NCBI RefSeq assembly: GCF_014203755.1
Contig: NZ_JACHJS010000001.1
Span: 1,550,001 to 1,614,000 of the forward strand
Direction: 5' to 3'
DNA from: Saccharothrix violaceirubra
Lineage (GTDB): Bacteria > Actinomycetota > Actinomycetes > Mycobacteriales > Pseudonocardiaceae
DNA length: 64,000 nt
Each line of letters begins with the position of its first letter. The first letter of the stretch is position 1. The notes under the pieces are model-generated. The model made no database searches. It was not told the origin of the DNA and was given only the letters and a program-made list of their open reading frames with translations. Position numbers and translations under genes: made by a program. Below are positions 1-8,986 of this stretch, one piece after another.

Positions 1-2
1 CG

Positions 3-944
3 TTGCGGCTGCGCGCGATCGGTCCGCGTCCGGCACCGCCGGGCGAGGAGGCGCGGTTGAGCGGACGGTTGCACACGCGACGACGCGACGCGGCGGCGAT
101 CTCGCACCACTACGACCTGAGCAACGAGTTCTACCGCCTCGTACTCGACCCGAGCATGGCGTACTCGTGCGGGTACTTCGTGTCGCCGGAGTCCACTGTG
201 GAGCAGGCGCAGCACGCCAAACTGGACCTGGTGTGCCACAAGCTCGGGTTGGCGCCGGGGATGCGGCTGCTCGACGTCGGCTGCGGCTGGGGTTCGATGA
301 TCATCCACGCGGCCAGGCACTTCGGCGTGCACGCGACCGGCGTGACGATCTCCGCCCGGCAACGCGAGCACATCCTCGGGCGGATCGCCGAAGAGGGTCT
401 GACCGATCTGGTGACCGTGCGGCTCATGGACTACCGCGAGATCGCCGACGGGCCGTACGACGCGATCTCCACCATAGAGATGGGTGAACACGTCGGCGAG
501 GAGAACTACCCGGAGTACGCGGCCACGCTGTACCGGTCGTTGCGTCCGGGCGGACGGTTGCTGTTGCAGCAGATGTCCCGCGGCACCACCGCGCCGGGCG
601 GTGGGGCGTTCATCGAGTCCTATGTGGCGCCGGACATGCACATGCGTCCGGTGAGCCGGACGTTGACACACCTCGAAGGCGCGGGGTTCGAGATCAGGGA
701 CGTGGAGGCATTGCGCGAGCACTACGTGTGGACGGTGCGGGCGTGGGCACGCACGCTGGAACAGCGCTGGGACGAGGTCGTGCGGCTGGTCGGCGAGGGG
801 CAGGCGCGGGTGTGGCGGCTGTACCTGGCGGGTGGTGCGCTGACGTTCGAGGAGGGGCGGATGGGGGTCGACCAGGTGCTCGCCGTGCGGACCGGTGACC
901 GGGGCGAGAGCGGGATGCCGCGCGTGCGGGAGTGGGTGCGATGA
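3..944 (+). CDS. CFA-synthase-family SAM methyltransferase, 5' end cut by window edge
   Basis: A cyclopropane-fatty-acyl-phospholipid synthase family methyltransferase, which uses SAM to add a methylene or methyl group to unsaturated acyl chains of membrane phospholipids. The visible part has the family entry motif HHYDLSNEFYRLVL, the SAM-binding motif LLDVGCGWGS and the motif STIEMGEHVG. Family members usually have about 100 more N-terminal residues than remain here, so the true start lies left of the window; the TTG at position 3 is only the first in-frame codon that could be read as a start. The stop overlaps the next start as ATGA, so the two genes are translationally coupled. Which acyl product is made cannot be told from this fragment. 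Confidence 0.85.
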   Translation: MRLRAIGPRPAPPGEEARLSGRLHTRRRDAAAISHHYDLSNEFYRLVLDPSMAYSCGYFVSPESTVEQAQHAKLDLVCHKLGLAPGMRLLDVGCGWGSMIIHAARHFGVHATGVTISARQREHILGRIAEEGLTDLVTVRLMDYREIADGPYDAISTIEMGEHVGEENYPEYAATLYRSLRPGGRLLLQQMSRGTTAPGGGAFIESYVAPDMHMRPVSRTLTHLEGAGFEIRDVEALREHYVWTVRAWARTLEQRWDEVVRLVGEGQARVWRLYLAGGALTFEEGRMGVDQVLAVRTGDRGESGMPRVREWVR

Positions 945-1732
945 GCTTCGGCTGGACCGTGCTGTGGTCGGCCGTGACGGTGTTCGTGCTGATCACGGCG
1001 TTGTTCGGGTACGCGGTGTCGAAGCGCCGCTTCGACCTGATCGACTCCTTCTGGGGTCCGGGGTTCGCCGTGGTCGCCGTGGTGGCGTTCGCGTTGTCGG
1101 ACCGGGCGTGGCCGGGGTTGGTGGTCGTGGTGCTGACCGTCGTGTGGGGTGTGCGGCTGGGGTGGCACATCCACTCGCGCAACCGGCACAAGGACGAGGA
1201 CCAGCGGTACGTCGACATGTACCGGCGGGCCAAGGGCAACCCGGTGGCGAAGATGTACCGGGTGTACCTGCTGCAGGGCGCGATCATGGTCCTGGTGTCG
1301 CTGCCGGTGCAGTTCGCGCAGTCGCGACCGGCGAGCGGCGTGCTGTTCGCGCTCGGCGTCGCGGTGTGGCTGGTCGGCTTCGTGTTCGAGGCGGTCGGCG
1401 ACGCGCAGCTCGCCCGGTTCAAGGCGGACCCGGCGACCAAGGGGCAGGTCATGGACCGGGGGCTGTGGCGCTACACCCGGCATCCGAACTACTTCGGCGA
1501 CGCGTGCGTGTGGTGGGGGCTGTTCCTGCTCGCGTGCGGGTCGTGGTGGGCCTTGGCGCTCGTGGTGAGCCCGGTGGTGATGACGTTCCTGCTCGCGAAG
1601 GGGAGCGGCAAGCCGTTGCTGGAGAAGGACATCGTGCACCGCCGTCCGGGGTACGCCGAGTACGTCGCCCGGACCAGCGGGTTCTTCCCGCTGCCGCCCA
1701 GGAGGCGCGGTCCGGGAGTCGGTGGTGCCTGA
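941..1732 (+). CDS. DUF1295 (steroid 5-alpha-reductase-like) membrane protein
   Basis: A 263-residue integral membrane protein of the DUF1295 family, related to the C-terminal domain of steroid 5-alpha reductases and isoprenylcysteine methyltransferases. Several hydrophobic segments are visible, and the conserved C-terminal signature RYTRHPNYFGD is followed by a short loop and the tail motif RPGYAEYVARTSGF. The start at 941 is chosen because ATGA overlaps the stop of the methyltransferase upstream. CFA-like methyltransferase genes are often next to DUF1295 genes, so a shared role in modifying membrane lipids is likely; the actual reaction is unknown. Confidence 0.8.
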   Translation: MSFGWTVLWSAVTVFVLITALFGYAVSKRRFDLIDSFWGPGFAVVAVVAFALSDRAWPGLVVVVLTVVWGVRLGWHIHSRNRHKDEDQRYVDMYRRAKGNPVAKMYRVYLLQGAIMVLVSLPVQFAQSRPASGVLFALGVAVWLVGFVFEAVGDAQLARFKADPATKGQVMDRGLWRYTRHPNYFGDACVWWGLFLLACGSWWALALVVSPVVMTFLLAKGSGKPLLEKDIVHRRPGYAEYVARTSGFFPLPPRRRGPGVGGA

Positions 1733-1790
1733 GCGCGTATTTCGGGGTGTCCGAGTGGAGGACTCGCGCGATCGGGGGCCGGCTGGATCG

Positions 1791-1802
1791 TAGGGTGGGG
1801 GC
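1791..1802 (+). promoter_or_regulatory. Leaderless-type promoter -10 of the S9 peptidase gene
   Basis: TAGGGT at 1791-1796 lies 6 nt before the GTG at 1803, and there is no Shine-Dalgarno sequence. This is the usual layout for an actinobacterial leaderless transcript starting at the initiation codon. No convincing -35 box was found. Confidence 0.5.
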
Positions 1803-3851
1803 GTGGGCAACGAGATCTCCTTCCCGCGCCAACAGGCGCGTACCCAGCGGTTCACCCTGGGTGCTCCTCGCACGGTCGTCGTCTCACCCGACGGTGGACG
1901 CGTGTACTTCCTGCGGACGGCCGGCGGCCGGGCCAACGGGCTGTGGGTGTTCGCCGACGGGGTCGAGACGCTGCTGGTCGACCCCGATCGGCTGCTGACC
2001 GACCCGGAGGACCTCTCACCCGAGGAACGGGCCCGTCGCGAACGCAGCCGGGAACAGGGCGCGGGCATCGTCGGGTACGCGACCGACGGCGACGTCACGC
2101 GGGCCGCGTTCACCCTGTCCGGTCGGCTGTTCGTGGTCGGACTGGCGACGGGTGACGTGCGCGAGCTGCCGACCCCCGGTCCGGTCATCGACCCCCGGCT
2201 CGACCCGACCGGCCGCCGGGTCGGCTACGTCACGGGCGGCGCGCTGCACGTCGTCGACCTGGACACCGGCGAGGACCGCGTCGTCGCCGAGCCGGACGCG
2301 CCGGACGTCACCTGGGGCCTGGCCGAGTTCATCGCCGCCGAGGAGATGAGCCGCTTCCGCGGCTACTGGTTCTCGCCCGACGGCGGACGCGTCCTGGCCG
2401 CGCGGGTCGACAACTCGCCCGTCGACCGCTGGTACATCGCCGACCCCGCCAACCCGGCGACCCCGGCCACCGAGATCGCCTACCCCGCGGCGGGCACGCC
2501 CAACGCCGACGTCACGGTCGCGATCTTCGGCCCGGCCGGCCGCGTCGACGTGGACTGGGACCGTGCCGCGTTCCCGTACCTGACCACGGCGCACTGGTCG
2601 GCCGGCGGTCGCCCGCTGCTGTCGGTCCAGTCACGCGACCAGCGGCACGTCCGCGTCCTGGCCGTCGACCCGGACACCGGCACGACCGAGGTCGTCGCCG
2701 ACGACACCGACCCGCACTGGTTGGAGATCGTCCCCGGCACGCCCGCGTGGACGCCCGACGGCCGGCTGGTCCGCGTCCTGCCCCAAGGCGACGCGAACCG
2801 CCTGCTCGTCGGCGACCGGGCGTGGACGCCCGACGGCTTCCAGGTCCGCGCCGTGCTGGAGGTGACCGCCGAGGACGTGCTCGTGTCCGCGTCCACCGAC
2901 GACCCGACGCGGATCCACGTCTTCCGCGTCACGGCCGACGCCGTCGAGCGACTGTCCGCTGAGGACGGCGTGCACGGCGCGGCGCGGGGTGGCGACACCC
3001 TGGTGCTGTCCTCGGCCGGCATGGACCACTTCGGCACACGCACGACCGTGTCCGGCGTGGAGATCGCGTCGATGGCCGAGGAACCCGTGCTCACGCCCGA
3101 GGTCCGGCTGCTCACCGTGGGCGAGCGGAACCTGCGTGCCGCACTGCTCTTCCCTCGCGACCACGTGCCCGGCACGAAGCTGCCCGTGCTGCTGGACCCG
3201 TACGGCGGCCCGCACGCCCAACGCGTGCTCGCCGCGCGCAACGCGTACCTCGCGTCGCAGTGGTTGGCGGACCAGGGTTTCGCGGTGCTCGTCGTGGACG
3301 GTCGCGGCACGCCCGGCCGGGGTCCGGTGTGGGAGCGGGAGATCGCGTCCGACTTCGCCGGGGCCACGCTCGACGACCAGGTCGACGCGCTGCACGCCGT
3401 CGCGGCGACCGAACCGGACCTCGACACCACGCGGGTCGGCATCCGGGGTTGGTCCTACGGCGGCTATCTGGCGGCGTTGGCCGTCCTGCGCCGGCCGGAC
3501 GTGTTCCACGCGGGCATCGCGGGTGCGCCGGTCACCGACTGGCGCCTGTACGACACGCACTACACGGAGCGCTACCTCGGTCACCCGGCCGAGAACCCCG
3601 AGGTGTACGACACCAACTCGCTCATCGCCGACGCGCCGAACCTGACCCGGCCGTTGATGATCGTGCACGGGCTCGCGGACGACAACGTGGTCGCGGCGCA
3701 CATGCTGCGGCTGTCCTCGGCGCTGCTGGCGGCCGGGCGTCCGCACACCGTGCTGCCGCTGTCGGGCGTCACGCACATGACGCCACAGGAGGAAGTCGCC
3801 GAGAACCTGCTGCTGGTGCAGGTGGACTTCCTGAAGAAAGCCCTGGCCTGA
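1803..3851 (+). CDS. S9 family serine peptidase (prolyl oligopeptidase / DPP-IV type)
   Basis: A 682-residue peptidase. The first about 420 residues read as the beta-propeller of dipeptidyl peptidase IV-like enzymes, which limits access to small peptides; the rest is an alpha/beta-hydrolase domain. The nucleophile elbow GWSYGGYLAAL puts the catalytic serine near residue 551, followed by an Asp in GLADDNVV and the His in SGVTHMTP. The motif EEMSRFRGYW is the helical Glu-containing segment that in DPP-IV enzymes binds the substrate N-terminus, so a dipeptidyl peptidase is more likely than an endopeptidase. No signal peptide is seen, so it is probably cytoplasmic. The GTG start is supported by the leaderless promoter just before it. 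Confidence 0.9.
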   Translation: MGNEISFPRQQARTQRFTLGAPRTVVVSPDGGRVYFLRTAGGRANGLWVFADGVETLLVDPDRLLTDPEDLSPEERARRERSREQGAGIVGYATDGDVTRAAFTLSGRLFVVGLATGDVRELPTPGPVIDPRLDPTGRRVGYVTGGALHVVDLDTGEDRVVAEPDAPDVTWGLAEFIAAEEMSRFRGYWFSPDGGRVLAARVDNSPVDRWYIADPANPATPATEIAYPAAGTPNADVTVAIFGPAGRVDVDWDRAAFPYLTTAHWSAGGRPLLSVQSRDQRHVRVLAVDPDTGTTEVVADDTDPHWLEIVPGTPAWTPDGRLVRVLPQGDANRLLVGDRAWTPDGFQVRAVLEVTAEDVLVSASTDDPTRIHVFRVTADAVERLSAEDGVHGAARGGDTLVLSSAGMDHFGTRTTVSGVEIASMAEEPVLTPEVRLLTVGERNLRAALLFPRDHVPGTKLPVLLDPYGGPHAQRVLAARNAYLASQWLADQGFAVLVVDGRGTPGRGPVWEREIASDFAGATLDDQVDALHAVAATEPDLDTTRVGIRGWSYGGYLAALAVLRRPDVFHAGIAGAPVTDWRLYDTHYTERYLGHPAENPEVYDTNSLIADAPNLTRPLMIVHGLADDNVVAAHMLRLSSALLAAGRPHTVLPLSGVTHMTPQEEVAENLLLVQVDFLKKALA

Positions 3852-3857
3852 GAAGCG

Positions 3858-3890
3858 GAACGCCCGCCCGGGAATCCCGGGCGGGCGTTC
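3858..3890. terminator. Bidirectional terminator hairpin
   Basis: A perfect 15-bp stem (GAACGCCCGCCCGGG paired with its complement) closed by AAT. It sits between the convergent peptidase and spermidine synthase genes and can serve both strands. Confidence 0.8.
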
Positions 3891-3894
3891 GACG

Positions 3895-4734
3895 TCAGAG
3901 CGCCTTGCGCACCAGGTACGGCGCGATCGAGTTGCCCCGCAGCGCGAGCTCGTCGATCGTCTCCGGCTGGTAGCCGCCCTTGGGCAGCCGCTCGACCATC
4001 AGCGCGGTCGGGTCTTCCACCTTGTCGGCCCGCCCGAACAGGTACGCCCACTCGTGCTCGTCCGAGCCGTAGTACGCGACCGTGTCGAACACGGAGTGGA
4101 ACCGCTGCCACGACCGGACGAGCGTGTTGTTGCGCCACATGGTCTGGCACCCCGCCTGCGTCACCACGACGCCGCCCGGGTTCAGCAGCGCCTTGCACAT
4201 GCCGAGGAACTCCTCGCCGTACAGGCGGTTGTGCTGCGCCTCCTCCTCGCGCTCGTCCGGCAGGTCCACCAGGACGATGTCGTAGCGCTCGGACGTGGTG
4301 CGGATGTACTCCCACCCGTCGATGTACCGCACGCGCACCGCGCCGTCACCGCGTTCGGCGGCGGCGAGTTCGTCGTTCGTGTACCCGTAGGGCAGGTGCT
4401 CGGCGCACAGCTTCACGGCCTGCTCGTCGATGTCGATGTGGTCGACGACCGACGCGCCCGCCGCCACCGCCATCTGGCACACGACGCCCTCGCTCGACCC
4501 GATGACCAGCACGCGGTCGACCTGGTCGGCGAGCAGCAGCGCCGGGACCATCAGCGCCTCGTGGTAGGTGAGCTGGCTGAACTCGGTGCTCTGCCGGTCG
4601 TCGTCGCAGAACAGCGACAGACCCTGGGCGGTGCGGGCGATGACCAGGTGCTGGAACGCGGTGTTCGTGTCGACGACCACCTCGTCCACGTCCCAGGTCC
4701 GGTTCAGCCCCGCCCCCAGCGGTTCGCGGATCAC
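3895..4734 (-). CDS. speE: Spermidine synthase-like aminopropyltransferase
   Basis: A 279-residue Rossmann-fold protein of the spermidine synthase family, which would move the aminopropyl group of decarboxylated SAM onto putrescine. Visible motifs are RVLVIGSSEGVV (dcSAM-binding loop), VDHIDIDEQAV and VLVDLPDE, the last holding the Asp expected near the catalytic centre. Substrate length cannot be predicted; a longer or branched polyamine is possible. It is the last gene of a three-gene minus-strand operon: its GTG start overlaps the stop of speD as GTGA. Together with the AdoMet decarboxylase and the PLP decarboxylase upstream it makes a complete route from ornithine to spermidine. Confidence 0.85.
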   Translation of the reverse strand: MIREPLGAGLNRTWDVDEVVVDTNTAFQHLVIARTAQGLSLFCDDDRQSTEFSQLTYHEALMVPALLLADQVDRVLVIGSSEGVVCQMAVAAGASVVDHIDIDEQAVKLCAEHLPYGYTNDELAAAERGDGAVRVRYIDGWEYIRTTSERYDIVLVDLPDEREEEAQHNRLYGEEFLGMCKALLNPGGVVVTQAGCQTMWRNNTLVRSWQRFHSVFDTVAYYGSDEHEWAYLFGRADKVEDPTALMVERLPKGGYQPETIDELALRGNSIAPYLVRKAL

Positions 4735-5144
4735 GCGTGCTCCTCGCCGACCAGCGCCGGCACCCGGGCGCCCCGCGTGATCAAGTCCGACCGTGCGGAC
4801 ACAGCTCCCAGCGCGTCGGCCAGCAACTGCACCGCGAGCGCGGGTTTGGCGCGCGTACCGCAGGTGAACACGTCCACGAACACCTTGCCCACTTCGGGAT
4901 AGGTGTGGATGGACGCGTGCGACTCAGACAGCAGGGCCAGGACGGTGACCCCCTGCGGGTCGAACTGCTTGGAGACCACCTCCAACACCGTGGCGTCAGC
5001 CTGGGTGAGGGCCTCGCCGAGCGCGTGGCGCAGGAACTTCTCGTCGTCGAGCAGTTCCGGGCTGACGCCTTCCAACTCGGCCAGCACGTGCTGTCCTGCG
5101 AACAAGCCAACCGGCTCGGTTTCGCACGGGAGTTCGGACATCAA
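4731..5144 (-). CDS. speD: S-adenosylmethionine decarboxylase proenzyme
   Basis: A 137-residue class 1B (bacterial SpeH type) AdoMet decarboxylase. The proenzyme cleaves itself to make a pyruvoyl cofactor; the cleavage site is within LSESHASIHTYPE, between Glu74 and Ser75. The conserved Cys in DVFTCG is also present. It supplies decarboxylated SAM to the neighbouring SpeE, whose start overlaps its stop. The length is slightly over the usual 115-130 residues because of an N-terminal extension. The identification is firm because the processing motif is intact. Confidence 0.93.
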   Translation of the reverse strand: MMSELPCETEPVGLFAGQHVLAELEGVSPELLDDEKFLRHALGEALTQADATVLEVVSKQFDPQGVTVLALLSESHASIHTYPEVGKVFVDVFTCGTRAKPALAVQLLADALGAVSARSDLITRGARVPALVGEEHA

Positions 5145-5197
5145 TCACTCCAAACATCTTCAGAAGGGATGTAGTGCACCGCGAACGCGCGGCGGGT

Positions 5198-6370
5198 TCA
5201 CCGCACGCAGTACGTGGCCAACGGCGGGAAGCCGTTGAAGGCGACGGACGAGTAGCTCGACGTGTAGGCGCCGGTGCCGATCAGGTCGACGTGGTCGCCC
5301 GCGCGCAGGTCGAGCGGGAGTTCGTAGTGGGTGCTCTGGTACAGCACGTCGTCGGCGTCGCACGTCGGCCCCGCGATGACGACCGGCCCGACCGGACCGC
5401 CGTCCTTGTCGGTGCGCAACGGGTACGCGATCGCCTCGCCCTCGGTCTCGGCGAGGCCGCCGTACCGGCCGATGTCCAGGAAGACCCAGCGGTGTTCGTC
5501 CGCATAGGACTTCTTCGCGACCAGCACGACCTCGGACCGGATCAGTCCCGCCTCGGCGACGATCGCCCGGCCCGGTTCGATCATCACTTCCGGTGCGGCG
5601 TCACCGAAGTGGCGCCGCAGGGAGGCGGTGATCGCGGCGGCGTAGTCGGCCACCGGACGCGGCTGTTCCCGGTAGCCGGCGGGCAGGCCGCCGCCCAGGT
5701 TGACCGTCGTCAGCTCGACGCCCTCCGCGCGCAGCTTGGCGGTGATCAGCGCCGCGTCGGCGATCGCCGCGTCCCACCCGTTCGGGTCGAGTTGCTGCGA
5801 CCCGGCGTGGAACGCGACCCCCAGCGGTACCAGGCCGAGTTCCGCCGCGAGCCGCAGCAGGTCGGTGGCCATCTCCGGGGTGCAGCCGAACTTCTTGCCG
5901 AACGGGTAGGTGGACCCGTTGGCGGCGACCAGGATGCGCAGCATCACCCGTGCGCCGGGGGCGTGTTCGGCGACCGTGCGCACGTCGTGCTCGCTGTCGG
6001 ACACGAACAGGCGTACGCCGCGTTCGTACGCGTAGGCGATGTCGCGGGCCTTCTTGATCGGGTTGCTGTACGAGATGGTCTCGGGGCGGGCGCCCCGGTC
6101 CAGGCACAGGTCGATCTCGTTGGGGCTCGCGACGTCGAAGCGGCAACCCTGCTGGGCCAACAGCTCCACGACTTCCGGCGTGGGATTCGCCTTGACGGCG
6201 TAGAAGATGCCGACACCGGGCAGCGCGTCACGCAGTGCGGTGAACCGGTCGCGCACGGTCGGCAGGTCCATGACCAGGCAGGGTGTCGGTGGTCGTTCAC
6301 TGTCCAGGAAACGACGAATACGAGCTGTTGCCTCGGGAAGCCGCTTGTCGTCGGCAAGGCTCGTCTTCAT
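5198..6370 (-). CDS. PLP-dependent ornithine/lysine-type decarboxylase (alanine-racemase fold)
   Basis: A 390-residue group IV decarboxylase. The PLP lysine is in FYAVKANP, the phosphate and substrate region includes YPFGKKFG and NLGGGLP, and GPTCDADDVLY carries the catalytic cysteine of ornithine decarboxylases. TGAYTSSYSSVAFNGF is the C-terminal dimer-interface motif. It would make putrescine from ornithine (cadaverine from lysine cannot be excluded) and starts the polyamine operon; 53 nt separate it from speD. The ATG is preceded by a purine-rich AGGGGGA. A diaminopimelate decarboxylase is less likely given the ODC-type cysteine motif and the operon partners. Confidence 0.87.
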   Translation of the reverse strand: MKTSLADDKRLPEATARIRRFLDSERPPTPCLVMDLPTVRDRFTALRDALPGVGIFYAVKANPTPEVVELLAQQGCRFDVASPNEIDLCLDRGARPETISYSNPIKKARDIAYAYERGVRLFVSDSEHDVRTVAEHAPGARVMLRILVAANGSTYPFGKKFGCTPEMATDLLRLAAELGLVPLGVAFHAGSQQLDPNGWDAAIADAALITAKLRAEGVELTTVNLGGGLPAGYREQPRPVADYAAAITASLRRHFGDAAPEVMIEPGRAIVAEAGLIRSEVVLVAKKSYADEHRWVFLDIGRYGGLAETEGEAIAYPLRTDKDGGPVGPVVIAGPTCDADDVLYQSTHYELPLDLRAGDHVDLIGTGAYTSSYSSVAFNGFPPLATYCVR

Positions 6371-6424
6371 CTCGCTAGGGGTCCCCCTCCGCTAATCGCC
6401 GGACAGCACGGCCATCCACTGTAG

Positions 6425-6444
6425 GCGTTCTCGGTGAAGAACGC
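6425..6444. promoter_or_regulatory. Inverted repeat between metallophosphoesterase and polyamine operon
   Basis: GCGTTCT-N6-AGAACGC, a perfect 7-bp inverted repeat directly after the stop of the metallophosphoesterase gene and 55 nt upstream of the decarboxylase start. It could be a weak terminator or an operator for the polyamine operon; the sequence does not decide. Confidence 0.35.
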
Positions 6445-6445
6445 G

Positions 6446-8866
6446 CTATCGGCCGGCGAAGTTGTGATGCAGCTCCACCGACGTGATGTCCGGCGGAGCG
6501 CCCACGCGGACCGGCGGACCCCAGAATCCGACGCCGTTCGACGTGTACACCTGAGTGCCGTCGACGGTGGCCAGACCGCTGCGGACGGGTTGCTGCAGAC
6601 CGACCGCGAGGTGGAACGGGAACATCTGGCCGCCGTGCGTGTGGCCGGACAGTTGGAGGTCGACGCCGTACTTCGCGGCCTCGCGCGCCTGCACCGGTTG
6701 GTGCGCCAGGAGAACCACGGGGACGGTGGCGTCGCGCCCGTCGAGGGCCCGCCCGAAGTCCGGCCCGTCGCCCGACTGCCGGCCGTTGAGGTCGTTGACA
6801 CCGGCCAGCTCGAACCGCGCACCCGCCCGTTCGACGGTCACCCGCTCGTTGCGCAGGGGGTTGACGCCGAGGCGTTCCAACTCGGTGAGCCACGGCTGTG
6901 CGCCGGAGTAGTACTCGTGGTTGCCGGTGACGAAGAAGCTGCCGTGCGTGCTCACGAGGTCCCGCAGTGGTGCGGCGTCGTCGCCGAGTTCCTCGACCGT
7001 GCCGTCGACCAGGTCGCCGACGATCGCGACGAGGTCGACCTCCATGTCGTTGATCAGTCGGACGATCCGCTCCGTGTGCGCCCGGCCGAGCAGCGGCCCC
7101 AGGTGGATGTCGCTGACCACGGCGATGCGGTAGCCGGACAGTCGCGGGTCGAGCTTGTCCAACGTGACGGGCACGCGCTTGAGCACCGGGTCGCCCAGCG
7201 CCTCGGTCATGCCGTAGCCGACGACGCCCGACGCCGCGACCCCGCCCACCACCGCGAGCGTGCGCGCCAGGAACAGCCGCCGGCCGACGTCCGGCGTCGC
7301 GACCGCCCCGGTGTCGGCGTCGGTCCCGGCTTGTGTCCCGGTGTCGCTCCCGTCGGCCGCCCCGGTTCCGGTCGCGCCGCTTCCGTTCCCGTCGGCGGTC
7401 TCGGTGCCGCGCGCGGTGTCGTCCTTGGTGTCACGGATGGCGTCGCTGTCGTCACGGCCGCTCTCGTGTTCGTTGCGACTGTCGACTGTGTCGCCCGTTC
7501 CGTCACCGGATCCGCTACCGTCGCGCGTTCCGCCACCGAGACCGCTACCGTCGCGCGTTCCGCCACCGAGACCGTTGCCGTCGCGCGTTCCGCCACAGGG
7601 ATCGTTGACGTGACCCGCTCCGCCACCGAGACCGCTGCCATGGCCTGCTCCGTCGCCGGATCCGTTGTCGTCGCCGGTCCCGTCGGCGGTGCCGACGTCG
7701 TTGGCGATGGGGATGTCGGTCCGTGTGCCCGGGTCGGAACCCATGCCGGCGTGCGGACCGGTGTCGTCACCCGCTTTCGTCCGTGGCCTGGTATCGCGGT
7801 CGGTGTTCGTGCACGGTTCGTCGTCGCCGACCGTGCTGCGATTCGATCCGGTGCCGCCCTCCGCTCCATGTCGTGGTTCGGCGTCGAGCGTGGGTTCGGT
7901 ACCGGGTTCGCGTCCGAGCGGTGATCCGTTGTCGTGATCGTCGCGCGGCCCGGCGTCGTGGTCGAGGTCGGCGTGCGGCCTGGTGTCGGTGACCTGGTCG
8001 GTGGGCGGTCGGGTGTCGCCATCCGGTCGGTGTCGCGTCCCCGTGTCGCGGTTCGGTTCGTGTCGCGCTCCTGTGTCGCGATCTGGTTCGTGTCGCGGCA
8101 CCGTGTCGGCATTCGGTGCGGTACGCGGTCCGGTGTCGATGTCCGGCTCGGCGTGCGATTCGAAGCGGACCGACGGTCCGTTTCGGGTGTTCGTGCTGCT
8201 CGCGGCCTTGGCGTCGGCGGACGCCAGGCCGGCGGGAGTCGTGCCGGCTTCCGTCGGGTGGCCCGCAGTGAAGTCGACCATCGCTCCGGTTCGCGGATCG
8301 GTACCTGCCGCCTTGCGGGAATCGGTGGCGTTGCCGGGGTCCGCGTCGGGATCGGATCGCGTATCGGTCTGTGGCCGCGTGAGAAGTTCGGTGACCGCGC
8401 CGGCGTGCGATCGGGTGAGCGGCGCGGTGCGCGTGCCGGTACCGGGTCGTGTGTCGGTGCTCGGTCGCGTGTCCGACGCCGTGCGCGTTTCGGTTTCTGT
8501 ACCGGTGTCCGGTACGCCATGCGATTGCGTACCCGGTGCCGTGCGTGAAATCGCTTCGTGTGCACCGGCGCGTTCACGTGCCGCGAGCCGCCGCAGAAGT
8601 ACGTAACGGGGAATCTCCAACACACCCAACAGCAGTGCGAGATAGAAAGCCACCGCCAACCACAGGTAGCCCGGCCACGCGAGAAAGCCGCCGACGCCGG
8701 CCCTCGTCGACAAGAGCGCGGCCATCATGAGCGCGTACAGGAGCACCACCGCGACCGTGCCGATCCGGCGTCCGCGCACACTCGTCGTCGTGTCCCGCAC
8801 GACCCGACGCCAGATGTAGTAGTGCACCGCGCCGAGTACGACGACGAACAGCAGCACGAACAGCAA
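6446..8866 (-). CDS. Membrane-anchored metallophosphoesterase with long repetitive linker
   Basis: About 806 residues. The N-terminus has three hydrophobic segments (roughly residues 1-25, 33-52 and 60-86). The last about 230 residues are a calcineurin-like phosphoesterase with all metal motifs: VVSDIHLG, VAIVGDLVDG, GNHEYY and LSGHTHGGQMF. Between them lie some 450 residues of low-complexity sequence rich in Asp, Thr, Gly, Arg and Pro, partly built from 30-bp tandem repeats. Related actinobacterial enzymes normally have the N-terminal membrane part joined to the enzyme by a short linker. The TTG start at 8866 is preferred because GGAGG lies 6 nt before it; an open frame continues upstream to 9148 but without such a site. 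The substrate is unknown. Confidence 0.8.
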   Translation of the reverse strand: MLFVLLFVVVLGAVHYYIWRRVVRDTTTSVRGRRIGTVAVVLLYALMMAALLSTRAGVGGFLAWPGYLWLAVAFYLALLLGVLEIPRYVLLRRLAARERAGAHEAISRTAPGTQSHGVPDTGTETETRTASDTRPSTDTRPGTGTRTAPLTRSHAGAVTELLTRPQTDTRSDPDADPGNATDSRKAAGTDPRTGAMVDFTAGHPTEAGTTPAGLASADAKAASSTNTRNGPSVRFESHAEPDIDTGPRTAPNADTVPRHEPDRDTGARHEPNRDTGTRHRPDGDTRPPTDQVTDTRPHADLDHDAGPRDDHDNGSPLGREPGTEPTLDAEPRHGAEGGTGSNRSTVGDDEPCTNTDRDTRPRTKAGDDTGPHAGMGSDPGTRTDIPIANDVGTADGTGDDNGSGDGAGHGSGLGGGAGHVNDPCGGTRDGNGLGGGTRDGSGLGGGTRDGSGSGDGTGDTVDSRNEHESGRDDSDAIRDTKDDTARGTETADGNGSGATGTGAADGSDTGTQAGTDADTGAVATPDVGRRLFLARTLAVVGGVAASGVVGYGMTEALGDPVLKRVPVTLDKLDPRLSGYRIAVVSDIHLGPLLGRAHTERIVRLINDMEVDLVAIVGDLVDGTVEELGDDAAPLRDLVSTHGSFFVTGNHEYYSGAQPWLTELERLGVNPLRNERVTVERAGARFELAGVNDLNGRQSGDGPDFGRALDGRDATVPVVLLAHQPVQAREAAKYGVDLQLSGHTHGGQMFPFHLAVGLQQPVRSGLATVDGTQVYTSNGVGFWGPPVRVGAPPDITSVELHHNFAGR
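7481..7690. repeat. Seven tandem 30-bp units inside the phosphoesterase linker
   Basis: Successive 30-bp blocks from 7481 align in register; the copies at 7511, 7541 and 7571 are nearly identical, while the outer ones have decayed. On the coding (minus) strand a unit encodes the decapeptide LGGGTRDGSG. The period is a multiple of three, so copy-number change keeps the frame. Confidence 0.8.
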
Positions 8867-8929
8867 CAGGGACCTCCGGGCGGCGAAAGGTGGGGGATTC
8901 CAGTCTTCCGGAGAGATCCTGAGAACCGT

Positions 8930-8958
8930 GCAACCCCGGGGACGCCCGCGGGCGTGAC
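8930..8958 (+). promoter_or_regulatory. Candidate ECF-type promoter of the sigma-factor gene
   Basis: GCAACC at 8930-8935, a 17-bp spacer, then CGTGAC at 8953-8958, 28 nt before the start codon. The AAC core in the -35 and the CGT in the -10 fit promoters read by ECF sigma factors, so autoregulation is plausible. Pattern match only. Confidence 0.4.
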
Positions 8959-8986
8959 TACCGCGTATCGCCGGACGGGAGGACAG

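Noticed and set aside
7481..7690. CRISPR array
   Set aside because: The 30-bp units follow one another without spacers and are in frame within a gene. No other spaced repeats were seen in the window.
6434..7924. Plus-strand frame opposite the metallophosphoesterase linker
   Set aside because: Low-complexity shadow of the repetitive linker; no start context and no family.
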